From Apodemus sylvaticus (taxonomy: Eukaryota > Chordata > Mammalia > Rodentia > Muridae): DNA of 64,000 bases. This document shows, piece by piece, positions 23,388 to 37,300 of this stretch; within the stretch, counting starts at the first letter, position 1, and each line of letters opens with the position of its first letter. The stretch is taken from positions 87,087,335 to 87,151,334 of the forward strand of contig NC_067483.1 in assembly GCF_947179515.1 (NCBI RefSeq). Reading direction: 5' to 3'. The position numbers and the translations under genes were made by a program. The notes under the pieces are model-generated. The model was not told the origin of the DNA, ran no database searches, and saw only the letters and a list, made by a program, of their open reading frames with translations.

Positions 23388-26300
23388 ACTGTGGTACACA
23401 TATGGCCAGAGAACAACCTTGGGATCAGACCTTGTTTGAAACACTGTGTCTCTTGCCCCTGCATGTCCCAGGGTAGTTGGCCCATGATCTTGGAGACATT
23501 GCATGTCACCTTTCATTTCTCCATAGGATCACCAGGGTTATACACAGATGGCATGGGTTACATTCAGTACCATGCCAGGCTCTTTACATGGGTTCTCAGG
23601 TGTGAACTCAAGTCCTAATGCATGTTTGGCAGGCACTTACCCACTGAGTCACTTCCCCAGCTGTAAGGTAGCCTGTGAAGTAAGAATAACACATTGGTTT
23701 TCTTTATTTCCCTAGTATCGATTTTATGGAGAACCTGTAGTAAAAGCATGTATTGAAAATGGAACAAGTTGCATTGACATCTGTGGGGAACCTCAGGTAT
23801 GTAAATCAAAAAGAAGAAAACAAAATTACCCATAAATTAATTTTCTGTGAAGTGCAAGCATATTTAGTACCATTCTGTAGGCATTTTAAAGCTGACACCT
23901 TTCTAGTAGTTAGAGATGGTGTTTTCATGGTATTCATCGTGAGGAAAAGCGCTGCTAAGATCCTAGCCTCCAGCAGCGGTGGTGGCGCACGCCTGTGATC
24001 CGGCACTTGGGAGGCAGAGGCAGGTGGATTTCTGAGTTCCAGGACAGCCAGGGCTACACAGAGAAACCCTGTCTGAAGAAAAAGATCTTAGAACATTTTC
24101 TTGAAATGTTACTTCCTTTGTGTGTGGATCCGCTGGTCTTTATAGTTACTGAATACTGTAAGCCTAATTATTAAAGCAGTGTGTTATGGGCTATTCTCAG
24201 TTACTGTAAAGTTACTGTATCTCTTAGTAACTTTTTCATTATAAGTTCCCTTTTAAAAACAAGGTACCATTACAACACTACAGAAAAATAAAGTACCCTT
24301 TACTTGGGCTGGGGATGTAGCTTACTTGGTGGAATGTTTGATTAGCATGCTATCTTAGGGTTCCATTGCTGTGAAGAGACATCATGACCAAGGTGTCTTT
24401 TATAAAGGACAACATTTAATTGGGGTTGGCTTACAGTTTCAGAGGTTCAGTCCATTGAACTTGGTGGGAAAAATGGCAGCGTCCAGGCAGACATGGTGCT
24501 GGAGGAGCTGAGAGTTCTATAACTCGGTCCACAGGCAGCTAACTGGAGGCTCCCTTCTGCACTGGGCAGAACCTGCACATAGGACTGCAAAGCTTACCCC
24601 CACAGTGATACACTGCCCCCAACAAGGCCACACCCCCTAACAGTGCCACTTCCCTTGGGACAAGCATATTCAAACCAGCACCTTCCCAAGACCTTGGGCT
24701 CCATTCACAGTACTGCATAAACAGGGCGTGATGACACATGCCTATATTCTAGAGCTCTAGATGGAGAGGTAGGTGGATAAGATGTTCAAGGATAACCTAT
24801 TCAAGCCTAACATAGGCTTTAAGAGACCCTGACTCAAAACAACAAAAACCAAAGGAAGCAGGATCTCCGTGAGTACAAGGCCAGCCTAGTCTACATATTG
24901 AGTTTGAGGCCATAGTAAAGCTTTATTTCAGGAAAGAAAGAAACAAACAACAAATAAATTCCTCTCAACTTCAAAGCATTAAATGAGATGGGTTAGGTTG
25001 TAAACCATGTACTTAATATGTGTGAGGCCCTGAGATCAATTCCCAGCACTCTCCAGCAAATAGCACATATATTGTATAGTAATATTTTAAATGGTCATAT
25101 TTAATGCTTGTCATTTGCCAAACACTATGCTAAAAACCTTATTAAAAAAACTCTTTAAAAACATATCTCGGGGCTGGAGAGATGACTCTGGTTAAGAGCA
25201 CTGAGCTCTTCCAGAGGACCCAGGTTTAATTCCCAGCAACCACATGGCAGCTCACAACTGTATGTAACTCACACCCTCACACAGACTTACATTCACACTG
25301 TGCTTTGTCACATTGTGGCTTGGGGTTGGTACTTGTCAAACAGCTGAAAACTATATGTCAGTTAGTACTGTGTTATAGAGCCACACTGGTTAGCATTTCC
25401 AGTTTAATGGCTTTGTGGTTAAGATAAATCACTTAATATTGGTCTGGGTGTTTCTAATATTGGTCTAGGTGTTTCTGTAAACTGATTGACACTTTTGTCC
25501 TGGATTTTTTAGTTTCTGGAACTAATGCATGCGAAGTATCATGAGAAAGCTGCAGAGAAGGGGGTTTACATCATTGGAAGCAGTGGCTTTGACTCCATCC
25601 CAGCAGATCTAGGAGTGCTATACACCAGAAAACAGATGAACGGTAATGACTGTTCTACATGAGAGAGTGGTGGTGTTCACCACCGTGACTAGGCCAGCAC
25701 TCTTGATGCCTTGGGCTGCATCCCCAGCCGTGCTGTGTTTGTCTGTTTGTTTGATTAAACAGCTTTAAGTATTATTGTTTCGCTTATTTGGTTTAATTTT
25801 TTTGTGGTGCTGGGATTTGAACTTAGGGCTTCGCACATGTTAGACAAGAGCTCTACCGCTGAGCCACATTCCCAGCCCACGCTTAAGCCATCACAAGGAG
25901 TGCTGAGTGTTTTTTTCTGAACATTTGTAGTAAATTTCAGTTATTACTGAATAGTCCTTGAAAGCGACTGTGATAAGGCAGAATCATCTCTATTGAGTGC
26001 TGTGACGAGCCTTCCAGGATGAGTAGATTGAGCTGCTGTCCTACTGGAGAAGATTCTTAGCACTGTTAATTTAAGTACTATAGGAGAGTTTGTCAGCACT
26101 ACCAGTTATTTATGCTAAACTCTTTCTGAGAGTTCACCTGGCCTTTACTGTGTCTTGCTCTGTGGATAAAAACATAATAAAACTGTTGTCTGTGAAGGTT
26201 TTCTGAATTTTTTTTCAACTGTAAGCTTAATAAAAATGCCCTCACCTGAACTGACATAGTTTAATTTCTTGTCCTGGTTGAATAATTTAGGTTTCCTGTT

Positions 26301-29300
26301 TTACCTTTACCATTCTCCTATTTCTTTAGGTACTTTGACTGCTGTAGAAAGCTTCCTGACGATAAATTCAGGACCTGAGGTTAGTTTCCTGTTGCTGTTT
26401 ACAAACTAATGTTTAAAATGTTTTAGAAGTGATGCATGGCTCTTGATAAAGATTTAGATTAAATTTTATAGGCTTTTAGTGAGAGAGTCACTATTTTTAA
26501 GTTTAGAAAGTTAAGATAGTGAGTTACTTTGTTATATTAGAGTGAATTACTATGGTCTACTTCTAAGACATTTATGTGTAACAAATGTCAATCTAGAAAA
26601 CTGTCACCTTATTACCAGTCAGCATGAATAAATACAGGGAAAGAAGAAAGAGCTTACATTGGGGTAAATGGTGAATATAATCGAACCAATGAAGTTACTG
26701 CTGCCTAGTTGGCCGTGAAAATTCATCTCAGGATTATTAGTTACAGGCTTATGCCTTGCACAGATGGAGGTGAAACGCAATCACTCTGAGTTACTTGGTC
26801 TTTTCTCTCAGTTATTACCCATAAGACATGTTTAACTTGTGAAATGTTTTCTTAGGGGTTGTGTATTCATGACGGAACCTGGAAGTCAGCAATTTACGGT
26901 TTTGGTGATAAGGGTAGTTTAAGAAAACTACGGAGTGTATCATGTCTGAAACCTGTCCCAATTGTTGGTTCAAAGTTGAAAAGAAGGTATATCAATTTTA
27001 AACCTATTCTTTCCTATTTCTACTCTATGTATTGCATTGCTATTGGCTGGCTATTAATGGGCTACAAAGAAAAGCTTGAAAACTTGATAAGTTCAGAATT
27101 ATTTCCAAAGTTAAAATGCAATTAGCACATTATACTGTTTAAATACTTTATATATTCACATGCATAGTATTTATAAAAATGAATTTTATGATATCTGTCA
27201 TTATCAAAATTAAATTTCAGTTTAGTTTTTCATGATAAAACTACATCTTAGACTAGGCAGTGTTGGTTCATGCCTTAAATCCCTCTGGGGGCAGAAGGCA
27301 GATCTCTGAGCTTGAGGCCAGCCTGGTCTACAGAGCAAGTTCCAGGATAGGCAGGGCTACACAGAGAAACCCTGGCTCTGAAAACCTAAACCAAATGGAA
27401 AAAAGTGATCATTTAATATAGTCAACATAAATAGCCATTATGTGTGAGAACTTAGACAGGATGTAAGAGTTGGCTGTTAGTAGTATTTAATTACGTCAGT
27501 ATCTAGAGAAGTTGATGGGATCAAACACTGTATGTGTCAGGAGTGTGAAGAATAACAAAGCTTACTTTGGGTGTAGGTATGGGAAATACAGGAAGAACTA
27601 TTGGGAACACATTGAAATACAGGCACACTCTGTCTCATTACTAATCATTCCACGACAGGCTTCTGAGATTTTTAATTTGGAAGTTTACTAGCTGACGTTG
27701 TGATCATTGTAATAATTGGAGGAAATGCAACTTTTTCATGGCTCTGTCTTGCAGGTGGCCAGTTAGCTACTGTAGAGAGCTGAACTCGTATTCCATTCCT
27801 TTTTTGGGATCTGATATGTCTGTTGTGAAAAGGACTCAGCGTTACTTACATGAAAATTTAGAGGACTCACCAGTAAGTAAACATGGCATATGTTAATACA
27901 GTATAAGCCTGTTGGGCGTAGTAGCTCAGTATGTTTATTATCTTAAAGTTGTGGTGTTCACGTTTGTAAATAAAGTGTATGATATTAGGTCATGGGCATG
28001 GTACTAGCCTTGTGTGGGATTTAAACCTAGCCTGCTTCAGGATTAGCAAACAGCACCCAGCTGTCTCTGCTCAGTGTTTCAGCTGCTAGACTATTTCTGT
28101 AATGGTTTTTGGAGATGTCTTGTCCCCTACCACTGGGTCTCCTTGCTATCTCTGGAATACCAGCAAACTCCTTTAGGTGAATAGTTGCTCACACTGAGAC
28201 TCCAAGAGGAAACAATCTCAGGTTAAAAGGTGGAGAGTGAACTATATTGTAGTGGCTCATGCCTGTAGCCTCAGCACCCAGGAGGCTGAGGCAGGGAAAT
28301 TACTATAAGTTCAAGGCCAGCCTGGGCTATATAGTAAGTCCAGGGCCTGCCTGGACTGTGTAGTGAGCTTAAGACCAGTAGCCTGGGTTATAGAATGATA
28401 GAATGAGACCCTGCCTCAAAGGTGATGGGGGAGGAGAGGAGAGGAGAGGATAGGGGAGGGGAAGGGAGGGGAGGGGAGAGAGAGAGGGGGGGGTAGTGAA
28501 AATTTTTCTCTTAGAGTAGGGGAGAAATTATGTATTATTTCTAGACTCAAAAAAATTGTAGATTTTGTGAGTTTTGGTGCTTAAGTGAACAAGCTAGTTG
28601 CCGTTTGTAACAATTTCTTTAAAACCCAGGCTCCCAGTGTGGAGTCTGAATAGATTCAGAGCACAGTGCAGTCAGCACATGGAAAGTGCTGTGCTCAGTC
28701 AGCGCAGCCACTGTCTGTAGGAGAGTAACTCCCTGCCTCTGCCTTGTGCACCTAGGTTCAGTATGCTGCTTACATAACGGTGGGAGGCATCACCTCCGTG
28801 ATTAAGCTGATGTTTGCCGGACTTTTCTTTTTATTCTTTGTGAAGTTTAGCATTGGAAGACAACTTCTTGTAAAAGTAAGGAAGCTTTTTATTGAATTAA
28901 ATTTTAGAAATACTTCTTGTGAAGTTTTGACATTATTATTGAAGTTTGCTTTTGTTGTTTTTCCTTTAGTTCCCATGGCTCTTTTCCTTTGGCTATTTTT
29001 CAAAACAAGGTCCAACACAAAAACAGGTAATGACCGTTTTCTGTCTGTCTGTTTGCTTGTTTGTGTCAGGGCCTCTAACACAATAGACTTGGATGCAAGG
29101 GAGCTTCCGAGCGAATTGCCTGAGGTTTTCCTGCTCTGTCCTGTGTCGTGCTTTGCTTTCATCTCTCTTAGTCAGGAGAGGTTGCTGGGCCCCGGGACCA
29201 CGTTGCTCATTCCCAGCAGAGCTCTTCATAGGCACGTGTCCCACCGCCCTGTCTCCCTGCAGCAGCTCACGTCCTGGGACACTGGGGTTCAGTGTGCTGA

Positions 29301-31283
29301 AATCTGGAGTCCTTTCTACTGAAGCGCTCTTCCTGTATTTCCCATCTCATGTGATGGCACTATCATTTCTCCAACCCAAGCCAGGCATCGTTACAGGTTT
29401 TTTCTTTTTTCATCTAATTGTAAAATACACACAAAAGTTTTTATTGTTTCTAAGTATCAAATATTATTAAGGACATTTGTATTTTTGTGCAACCTCCACA
29501 CTCTCTCCAGAACTCTTTTAATCTTTTAAAACTGGAACATAGTCATTAAATAGCCGCTCTCATTTTCTGGTTCCTCAAGTTCCCCCACCCCCTCCACTTC
29601 AGGAATTGCCATTTTATTTGCTATCCCTAGATATTTCATATAAATGGCATGATAAAGTATTTGTCTTTCCAGGTCTGGCCTGCTTCTCTTAGCTATATGT
29701 CCTCAAGGTTCATCCAGGGTATAACGTGTTAGAATTTCTTTTTCTTTTAAGAATAAATTATAGCCGGGCAGTGGTGGTACACGCCTGTAATCCGAGCATT
29801 TGGGAGGCAGAGACAGGCAGATTTCTGAGTTCGAGGCCAGCCTGGTCTATAGAGTGAGTTCTGGGACAGCCAGGGCTACACAGAGAAACCCTGTCTCAAA
29901 AAACCAAAAAAAAAAAAAAAGAATTATAAATTTACCGAATTAATAAGCCACTTCTTTATTCATCTCTGAGTGGGTGTGGAGTATCTTCCAGATTGTCTCT
30001 ACTGTGAACATGCTGCTGTGAACATGGATACACAAATATCTGTGAAAAGTTCTGCTCTAGACATTTTTTAGCTACATACTCAGACGTAGAGTTACATATT
30101 AATTATGTTTTTAATTTTTTGAAGAACTGCTGTTTGATAAAATTGCACCATTTAATCCCCACTGTACTCCAGTATTCCACTTTGTCCATAGCCACACAAC
30201 CCCAAAAGATTTATTATTTTCAATGTATGTATGCCACATATGTGTCCTGGAGTTAGAGCTGCAGGCAGTTAGTTGATAGGAATGCTGGGAACGGATGCCG
30301 GTCCTCTGCACGGGCACAGTGCTCTTCCCTCTGAGACAGCTTCTGGACCCTCACCAGCTCTGATTTTCATTCCTTCTTTCAGTAGCCATCTAATGGGTGA
30401 GCATTGGTATCGGCACTGCCAATTTAGTTTTACATTTCCTTGTGGCTCCTGAAACTGAGCATTTGTGTATCTTTGGAGAAATGTCTGTTTCCTCTTTGTC
30501 CTTGTTCATTTGGATAGAAGATACAGATAGGTGTCTCTTATCAGATAATGATTTGCAAATATCTCCTGTTCTGTGTTGCCTCTTTGATTACTTGCCCTTA
30601 TCTTTGGACTGAGCCTTACATAAAGGTCATGTGTTTTTAATCCAAGCTCTGTCCTACAGTCGTAACACACCAAGACATTTGGCCTTGGCAGTTGCCTTGT
30701 TTAAAACACTTCTTACTCACTGCTTTTGGTCATAATTTTTACAGAGATTCTACGAATTAAAATCATATCTGAGCCTTTTTTTTTTCTAGTAGGCTTGGCC
30801 TGACCCACATTCTGATCAATAGATCTAGAAAGGGACCCAAAAATACAGAGCAGTTGTCAACTTCTAGAGAGAATTCCAAACTGATGACAAAGGCATCCAG
30901 CCTGAGCCTTGGGGTTCTCGGAGGCTTCCAGTGATGCCGCAGCAAGCCTGGATAAGGCCACCACTGTGGGGCAGAGGGCTCCGACTCAGCTCGGGGCGAT
31001 TGGTGTGCTCGTTGGCAGGGCATTGCCGGCAGGGCTTCCTCATGGTCTTGTTCTGGATGGTGTCATTTTATAGCCACCTCTGATTACCTGGAGAAGCAAC
31101 TCAGAGACTATGCTGAAAAGGTGGATGATGCTGGATGTGTGCCTAACCTGAAAGACTGCAGTGTGATCACAAGTGTGCCTGTGTGCAACTCTGTCTACAT
31201 ACACCATCCTGCTGTGTCCCTCTTGTCTTTAATTAATGCATTCTTCTTTTTCTGGAATTTGCTCTACTTTTTATTGTGTGTGT

Positions 31284-31319
<36 letters not shown>

Positions 31320-34300
31320 ATGCCACAGTGTGTATGGAAGGTCAGAAGACACCCTGGCAGAGTTAATTCTATCCTTCTACCATATGAGTCCCAGAATTGA
31401 ACTCAGGTGGTCAGGGTTGGCAGCCTGTTAAAGTGTGTGTGTGTTAAAGTGTATGTGTGTTACAGTGTGTGTGTTACAATGTGTGTGTGTGTGTGTGTGT
31501 GTGTGTTACAATGTGTGTGTCTGTTATAGTGTGTGTTACAGTTTGTGTGTTGCCAGGCATGGTAGCATACACTTGTTACTGAAATTTGTGGGAAGTCCTA
31601 GAAAGTTGCTGTATATTACTGGGGAAAACAGGATCCCTCCTTGGGTTCTTAGTTTCACTAATGAAAATATTTAAGAGTGGACTCGGAAGAAAGCTAAAGG
31701 ATACATTTTAAAAATTCATATGATGTACTTTAATCATAGTTTTCCTGTCTTCTAGCCCCTCCCAGGTCATCCCCGCCTCCCTTCCCACTCAACCTCATGT
31801 TCTTTCTCTTGCACTCTCTCAAGAAAAAAAAAAAAGGATAAAAAAAATACCAAGCAAAATAAAAAGGTACCCCTCCCCTAGAACCTCAGTACACACATAA
31901 CAGAGTCTGTTTTGTGTTAACCAGTTATTCCTGGGACTGCCTTGGAGTGTGGTTGGTATGCACAGTGACACTCTATTGTAGAAGACTGATTTCCCTGTCC
32001 CAATGTGCATCAATATCAGATAATGTCCTAGTTAAGGTGGACGCTGTCCACTTCCCTTCTCTTCTCAGGGCTGGCTCTTTGTCTAGTTTAAACCTGTACA
32101 AGTCCTGTGTATTCCGTCACCATCTCTGTGAGTTCATGTTTCAGTGAACTGGAGGACTGTGTGTCCTTGGAACAGTCCACCATTGGCTTTTACGGTCTTT
32201 CCACCTCTTCTTCCTCATCAGCCCCCGAGCCCTGAAGGAGGGCTTTCAGGACGCTGTTCAATGTGGGACTGAGTACTCCAATGTCTATGCTGCTCACTGC
32301 CTAGTTCTTGGTCTCTCTGGATTCCCACCACTGAAGGAAGGCCTCAGTGATGAGGCTGGGTGAGGCACTGGCCTCTCTGTCATGAGGCTGGGTGAGGCAC
32401 TGGACTTTCCCATCTTTTGATTGTCCTCCTTGTCTTGCATTGCAGTCTCTCTAGACTTATTCAAGGATGATTTTCTTAGAGTTTTTAAAAGAAAAATTTG
32501 AGGGCTGCAAGCTGTAAATCACAGTGGATGTCCTGAGGAGGAAGCTAAGAGTGGGAAGTTAGAGTGGAAAAAGCCATGCCGTTTTAGTTAAGTTGGCGTG
32601 GAGGCTAGCCAGCCACACAGTGAGAGAGTTTGAGAGAAAGAGTAAGGCCCAAAGTGTTAGGAAAAGCATACTATGAGAAGAGAGAGAAGCTGGGTGGGGG
32701 GGGTGGGCTGAGGGAGATGTGCTAATCTTTTCCTCAGAAGTGGGCAGATTTGGGGATACACTAAGGGGATTTTGGGAGGAAAGGTTTGCTATATCATTAA
32801 AGGGGTACTTATTCTCCTATCTCTTTTGCATGGTTTAAGGTGAACTCACCTTCCTGAGATGTGGTCCCATGGCCAGGCCTGACTGGATAAACTGCTTTGG
32901 GTAGCTTGGAATATTAGATCTCCATCCAGGCCAGAGATCTGGCTTTCCCTAATGGGACACACAAAGCTCCTCAGTCAGCGGAGGGCTGGGGTAGCCTGGG
33001 CTTGAGTTCAAGTCTACCTTGGGCAACATAGTGAGACCCTGTCTCAAATAAACAAACATGAGGTAGGGGACTGGAGAGAGATGGCTTAGCAGCTATGCTA
33101 CCTTACAGGAGACCTGGGTTCAGGCCCCTCATCTACATAGTGGCTCAGAGAAAGTCATTCTAGTTCCAGGGGATCGGATGCCACCTTTTGACCTCTGTAG
33201 GAATCATGCATGCATTTGGACATATATACATATATACATATGTGTTTGTGTACACATATAAATGTAGGCAGATGTTCATAAAATAAAATGTCTTTCTTTT
33301 TTTTCTAGCCAGGGTTTCTCTGTGTGCCCCTGGCTGTCCTAAAACTCACTCTGTAGACAGGCTGGCCTCTAATTCAGAGATCCGCCTGCCTCTGCTTGAG
33401 TGCTGGGATTAAAGGCATGTTTCCATTTAAGAATCCTGGCCTTTGCTCCAGAGATTTAATATATTCTGAACTCTCCCTGTATCTACTAGCCCATGTCTTC
33501 TTTTGTTGTTAAATCTGTTTATAATGTTCTCTTATCAGTACATTGTAAGAAAGGCCAGAGCCTATCGTATGCACATTTCAGAGCCTAACAGAGTCTCCTG
33601 ACCCTTAGTTATACTTAGTAAAAAATTGCTAATCATGGTTAAATTCCTTGTTTCTTTGTTCATAGTTTAGTATGTTAGCAGACTGAAGGCCTTTAGAATG
33701 TGATGTTTAAGCTGACTTTTTACATCCTTTCACCAGTACAGTTGTATTCACTACTTGTTCCTTTTGCCCTGTCAGGTAGATTTCTAAACCACATAACTGT
33801 GTTCTGTTCTCCTTCCAAACACATCAGCACCGGCATTTCTTGCCTGTATAAGTGGACCTGCCATTCTCTGAGTCAATGTAGGATCACTTTTAAGCAAATA
33901 TTTTTCTTTTAATTATGTATGTGGGCGTATGCTCATGAGCGCAGGTGCCCGCAGAGGCTCAGAGAGGGCCTTGGGTGCCCTGGAGCTGGAATTCCAGGGA
34001 GTTGTGAACCATCCAACACACGTGTTAGGAAGTACAGCAGGTACTCTCAACTACTGAGCCGGATCTCTAGCCCCTCATCTTTATCTTATCCATGTTCCTA
34101 TCACCCTACCTTTCCTGACATCACATGAGTCATTAGAATTTATAGTTCAGAGAAGTAATTTCTGCCCCATGTTACAAGATAATAGATATAAGATAATGGA
34201 TAATATATTGTTTTTTTTTTTATTAAAAATACCTTGTATCCCAGGCCAAACGTGTGTTGAGAGCGTTCCTTGACTATCCTCCATTGGGTCATTTTCTTTT

Positions 34301-37300
34301 GTGACAGGAGACAGACAGTTGTGCTCTGTGTCATCAAAGCGGTGGAGAAGGTGGCAAAGTCACCAAGTCTACCCAGAAAACTCAGAAGGCTAAAACATCT
34401 AACACCTGCCACCCAAGACTCAGTCCACAGTGGACGAGCAGAGTCAGGACTGTTGCCTCAGTTGGCCCTTTAAGTTTACTATTAAAGAGTGGTTATGATA
34501 CAGCACAGCCTAAATCCTTCAGAAGAAAAGGAGATGCTTTGTCTTGTCTGTGGCAGTGTAAAGGTCTCAGTGTTCAGGATCAGTACTTTTCCTTGCTTCT
34601 TTTGTTTTTCACGACAAGGTTTCTTGTGTACTCTGACTGTCATGAAACTCACTCTGGAGACCAGGCTGGACTAGAACTCAGAGACTTGTCTGCCTCTGCC
34701 TCGTCAGTGCTGGGATCAAAGGAATTCACTGCCACCACCGGAGCAAAGTCTGTGCTTTTTAATAGAAGCAACTCGAGTAGAAATCTGTCACAGAATTCTG
34801 AGACCCATTAAAACAGATTTAAGAGGGGGAGGTTCTCATGTGAAACTGGAAGACAGCGTCTGTTGTGTTTGAGATGGAAATGACATTATTAAGCACACCC
34901 ATTGCTTTTTCTTCCACAGATGGAGGAGTCATCATTTACAATGACATTCTTTGGTCAAGGATACAGCCATGGTGTTAGTTTTGAAAAGAACAAACCAAAT
35001 ATCAGAATCTGTACTCAAGTGAAGGGACCAGGTATTTTGTAAATGGCTTAAGGATGCTTTAAGCTTTTACATTAGCCAACTTTGTTAATGCAGCTAGCTT
35101 TCTTCTTCATGATAACTTAATAATTCAAGTTTGAGAGTGGCAAATTTTAATTATTATTAATAAGAAAGAAGGTTAGCTGATATTTTACCTGCTTCAGTCT
35201 CTTACTTAAATAATTCTGAGTCAAATCTATGGTCCAATGTTTCCAATTTTGTGAAATATGTAGATTCACACATATTTTATAAAGAAGCATAATAACTTTT
35301 GATAGGTTGGTAAAAGGATCCATTGCCCAAAAGACTGAAAAACTTTCAGAGCACTATGCAGAGACAAGCCCTCACATGACCAAAGGTGATTCCGTGGTCT
35401 CTGATCAGGACTAAACAAGCCAGGTGACAGGCTTTTTTGGATCACACTTCCTTTTCAAATTACAGCCTAACTTTTAAAGAGAGTTTGACTGTGCTTCAAT
35501 TATTTGACAGTACTGTGTCTGCCAGTGTCTCACTGTATTATAGGCTTAAGCTACTGGGCACAATTGGTTGTTTTCTTTAATGAGAGTTGTTCTGTTAAGT
35601 ATGTGAAGAGGGATCAGTTTAGATGGACAGAAGCCAAGATAAGAGTCCTTGGCATCAGTGGTTGTTAAAATCAGTGTTAGTGCCTGGGGTGGGGGTGGGG
35701 GCCTGGCTCAGCCAGGTAAAGTGCAGATGGGCCGGTGTCACTCACTGCGTGAACTTAGTACTGAGAGGTCCTGGCCATAAGCATAGGTGGAGTGTCTGTA
35801 ATCTGAAAGTCAGACAAGTGGCAGATTCTGCACCTGATCTCATGTCCTGGGTAGTGTCAAATTGCAGGTGTGCTCACAGTGTAAGAATATCTCCCATCTC
35901 AGCATTTGGGAGGCAGAGACAGGCGGATCTCTGTGAGTTCCAGGCTAGTCCTAGCTAGGCTGCATAATGAGATCCTGTCTCATAAAAACAAAAAAATGAG
36001 CCAAACAAAAATTACCTCCAGGGTAATAATTTCAGTATTATAATGTGCATGTGTATTCTAATATATGAACAAAACAAAACCTAAAGCACAGATGTTCTAA
36101 GCAGTTTAGGTGAAGGATATTCTACCTGAACTATATAAATGTTAAAATTATTATCTTTGTTTTTAAGTGACCAGAGTATTTATTGAAAAAATTTCTGTGT
36201 ACTCAGTGCTAGACATGAAATGCACCATTGATTCTGGGTGATGTCCACTTCATGAACTTTTCTCTGCCCAACCCTTTTCTGCAGAGGCTGGCTACGTGGC
36301 TACTCCCATAGCCATGGTTCAGGCTGCCATGACGTTCCTGAATGATGCCTCTGACCTTCCAAAAGGGTAGGTTTGGCTTTCTTCTGATGAGAAGTGACAT
36401 TTTAGATAATTTTGAGTTCATTTTTCAGTCTGGGGTCTATAACAGGTTTTTTTGGTTCCTAACAAAAAGTATAGGTTAAAGCAAGGTCTAGGACAGTTCC
36501 TGTCTGCCTTCGGAATCACAGTGAGGTGAATGAGAACCGTACACACCGGCTTCAGTTTTGTTTTGTTTTTTTTTTGTTTTTTTTTTATTCGATGTATTTT
36601 TTATTTACATTTCAAATGATTTCCCCTTTTCTGGGTCTCCACTCCCCGCAAGTCCCATAAGCCCTCTTCCCTACCCCTGTTCCTCCATCTACTCCTTCCC
36701 ACTTCCCTGTTCTGGTATTTCCCTATACTGTTGCATTGAGTCTTTCCAGAACCAGGGGCCACTCCTCTGTTCTTTTTGGACCTCATTTAATATGTGGATT
36801 ATGTCTTGGGTGTTCCAAGTTTCAAGGTTAATATCCACTTATCAGTGAGTGCATACCATGATTGATCTTTTGAGACTGGGTTACCTCACTTAGTATGATG
36901 TTCTTTATAAAGGAAAAAAGGTCCAAATCTAGAGCCCAGCTGTCAGGAAAGGGCCTTATTGTTTAGCACATCGCCCTGTCTGCAGGGAGCCCTGGCTTAG
37001 CAGGTGGGGACTGAGTCACGCTGCTCCGTGGTGCGGAGTGTGTTCCCTCACTGAGCACTTAGCTGGTCCTCTTAGAACTCAGCCAAGCTCACCAATGTGC
37101 AGAAGCCTATGGAGGAAAGCAGGTTATAAAAGTTGTGTGTTGTAAAACCTAATTTAAATTTCAAGTACTTATTTAGCATTTTCGTAAATATTGGCTATTA
37201 TAGTTATAGAACTTATTTTCCTCAGCTTTAAGTGGCTGCGTGAGTCCAATTCATGTCTTTATTTAGGCCTCTTGAGTGTGGAGACTCGGGTGTATGAGCG

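Noticed and set aside
28780..29322. 180-aa plus-strand open frame
   Set aside because: It is Sccpdh exon 8 read through intron 8 into the wrong frame, not a separate gene.
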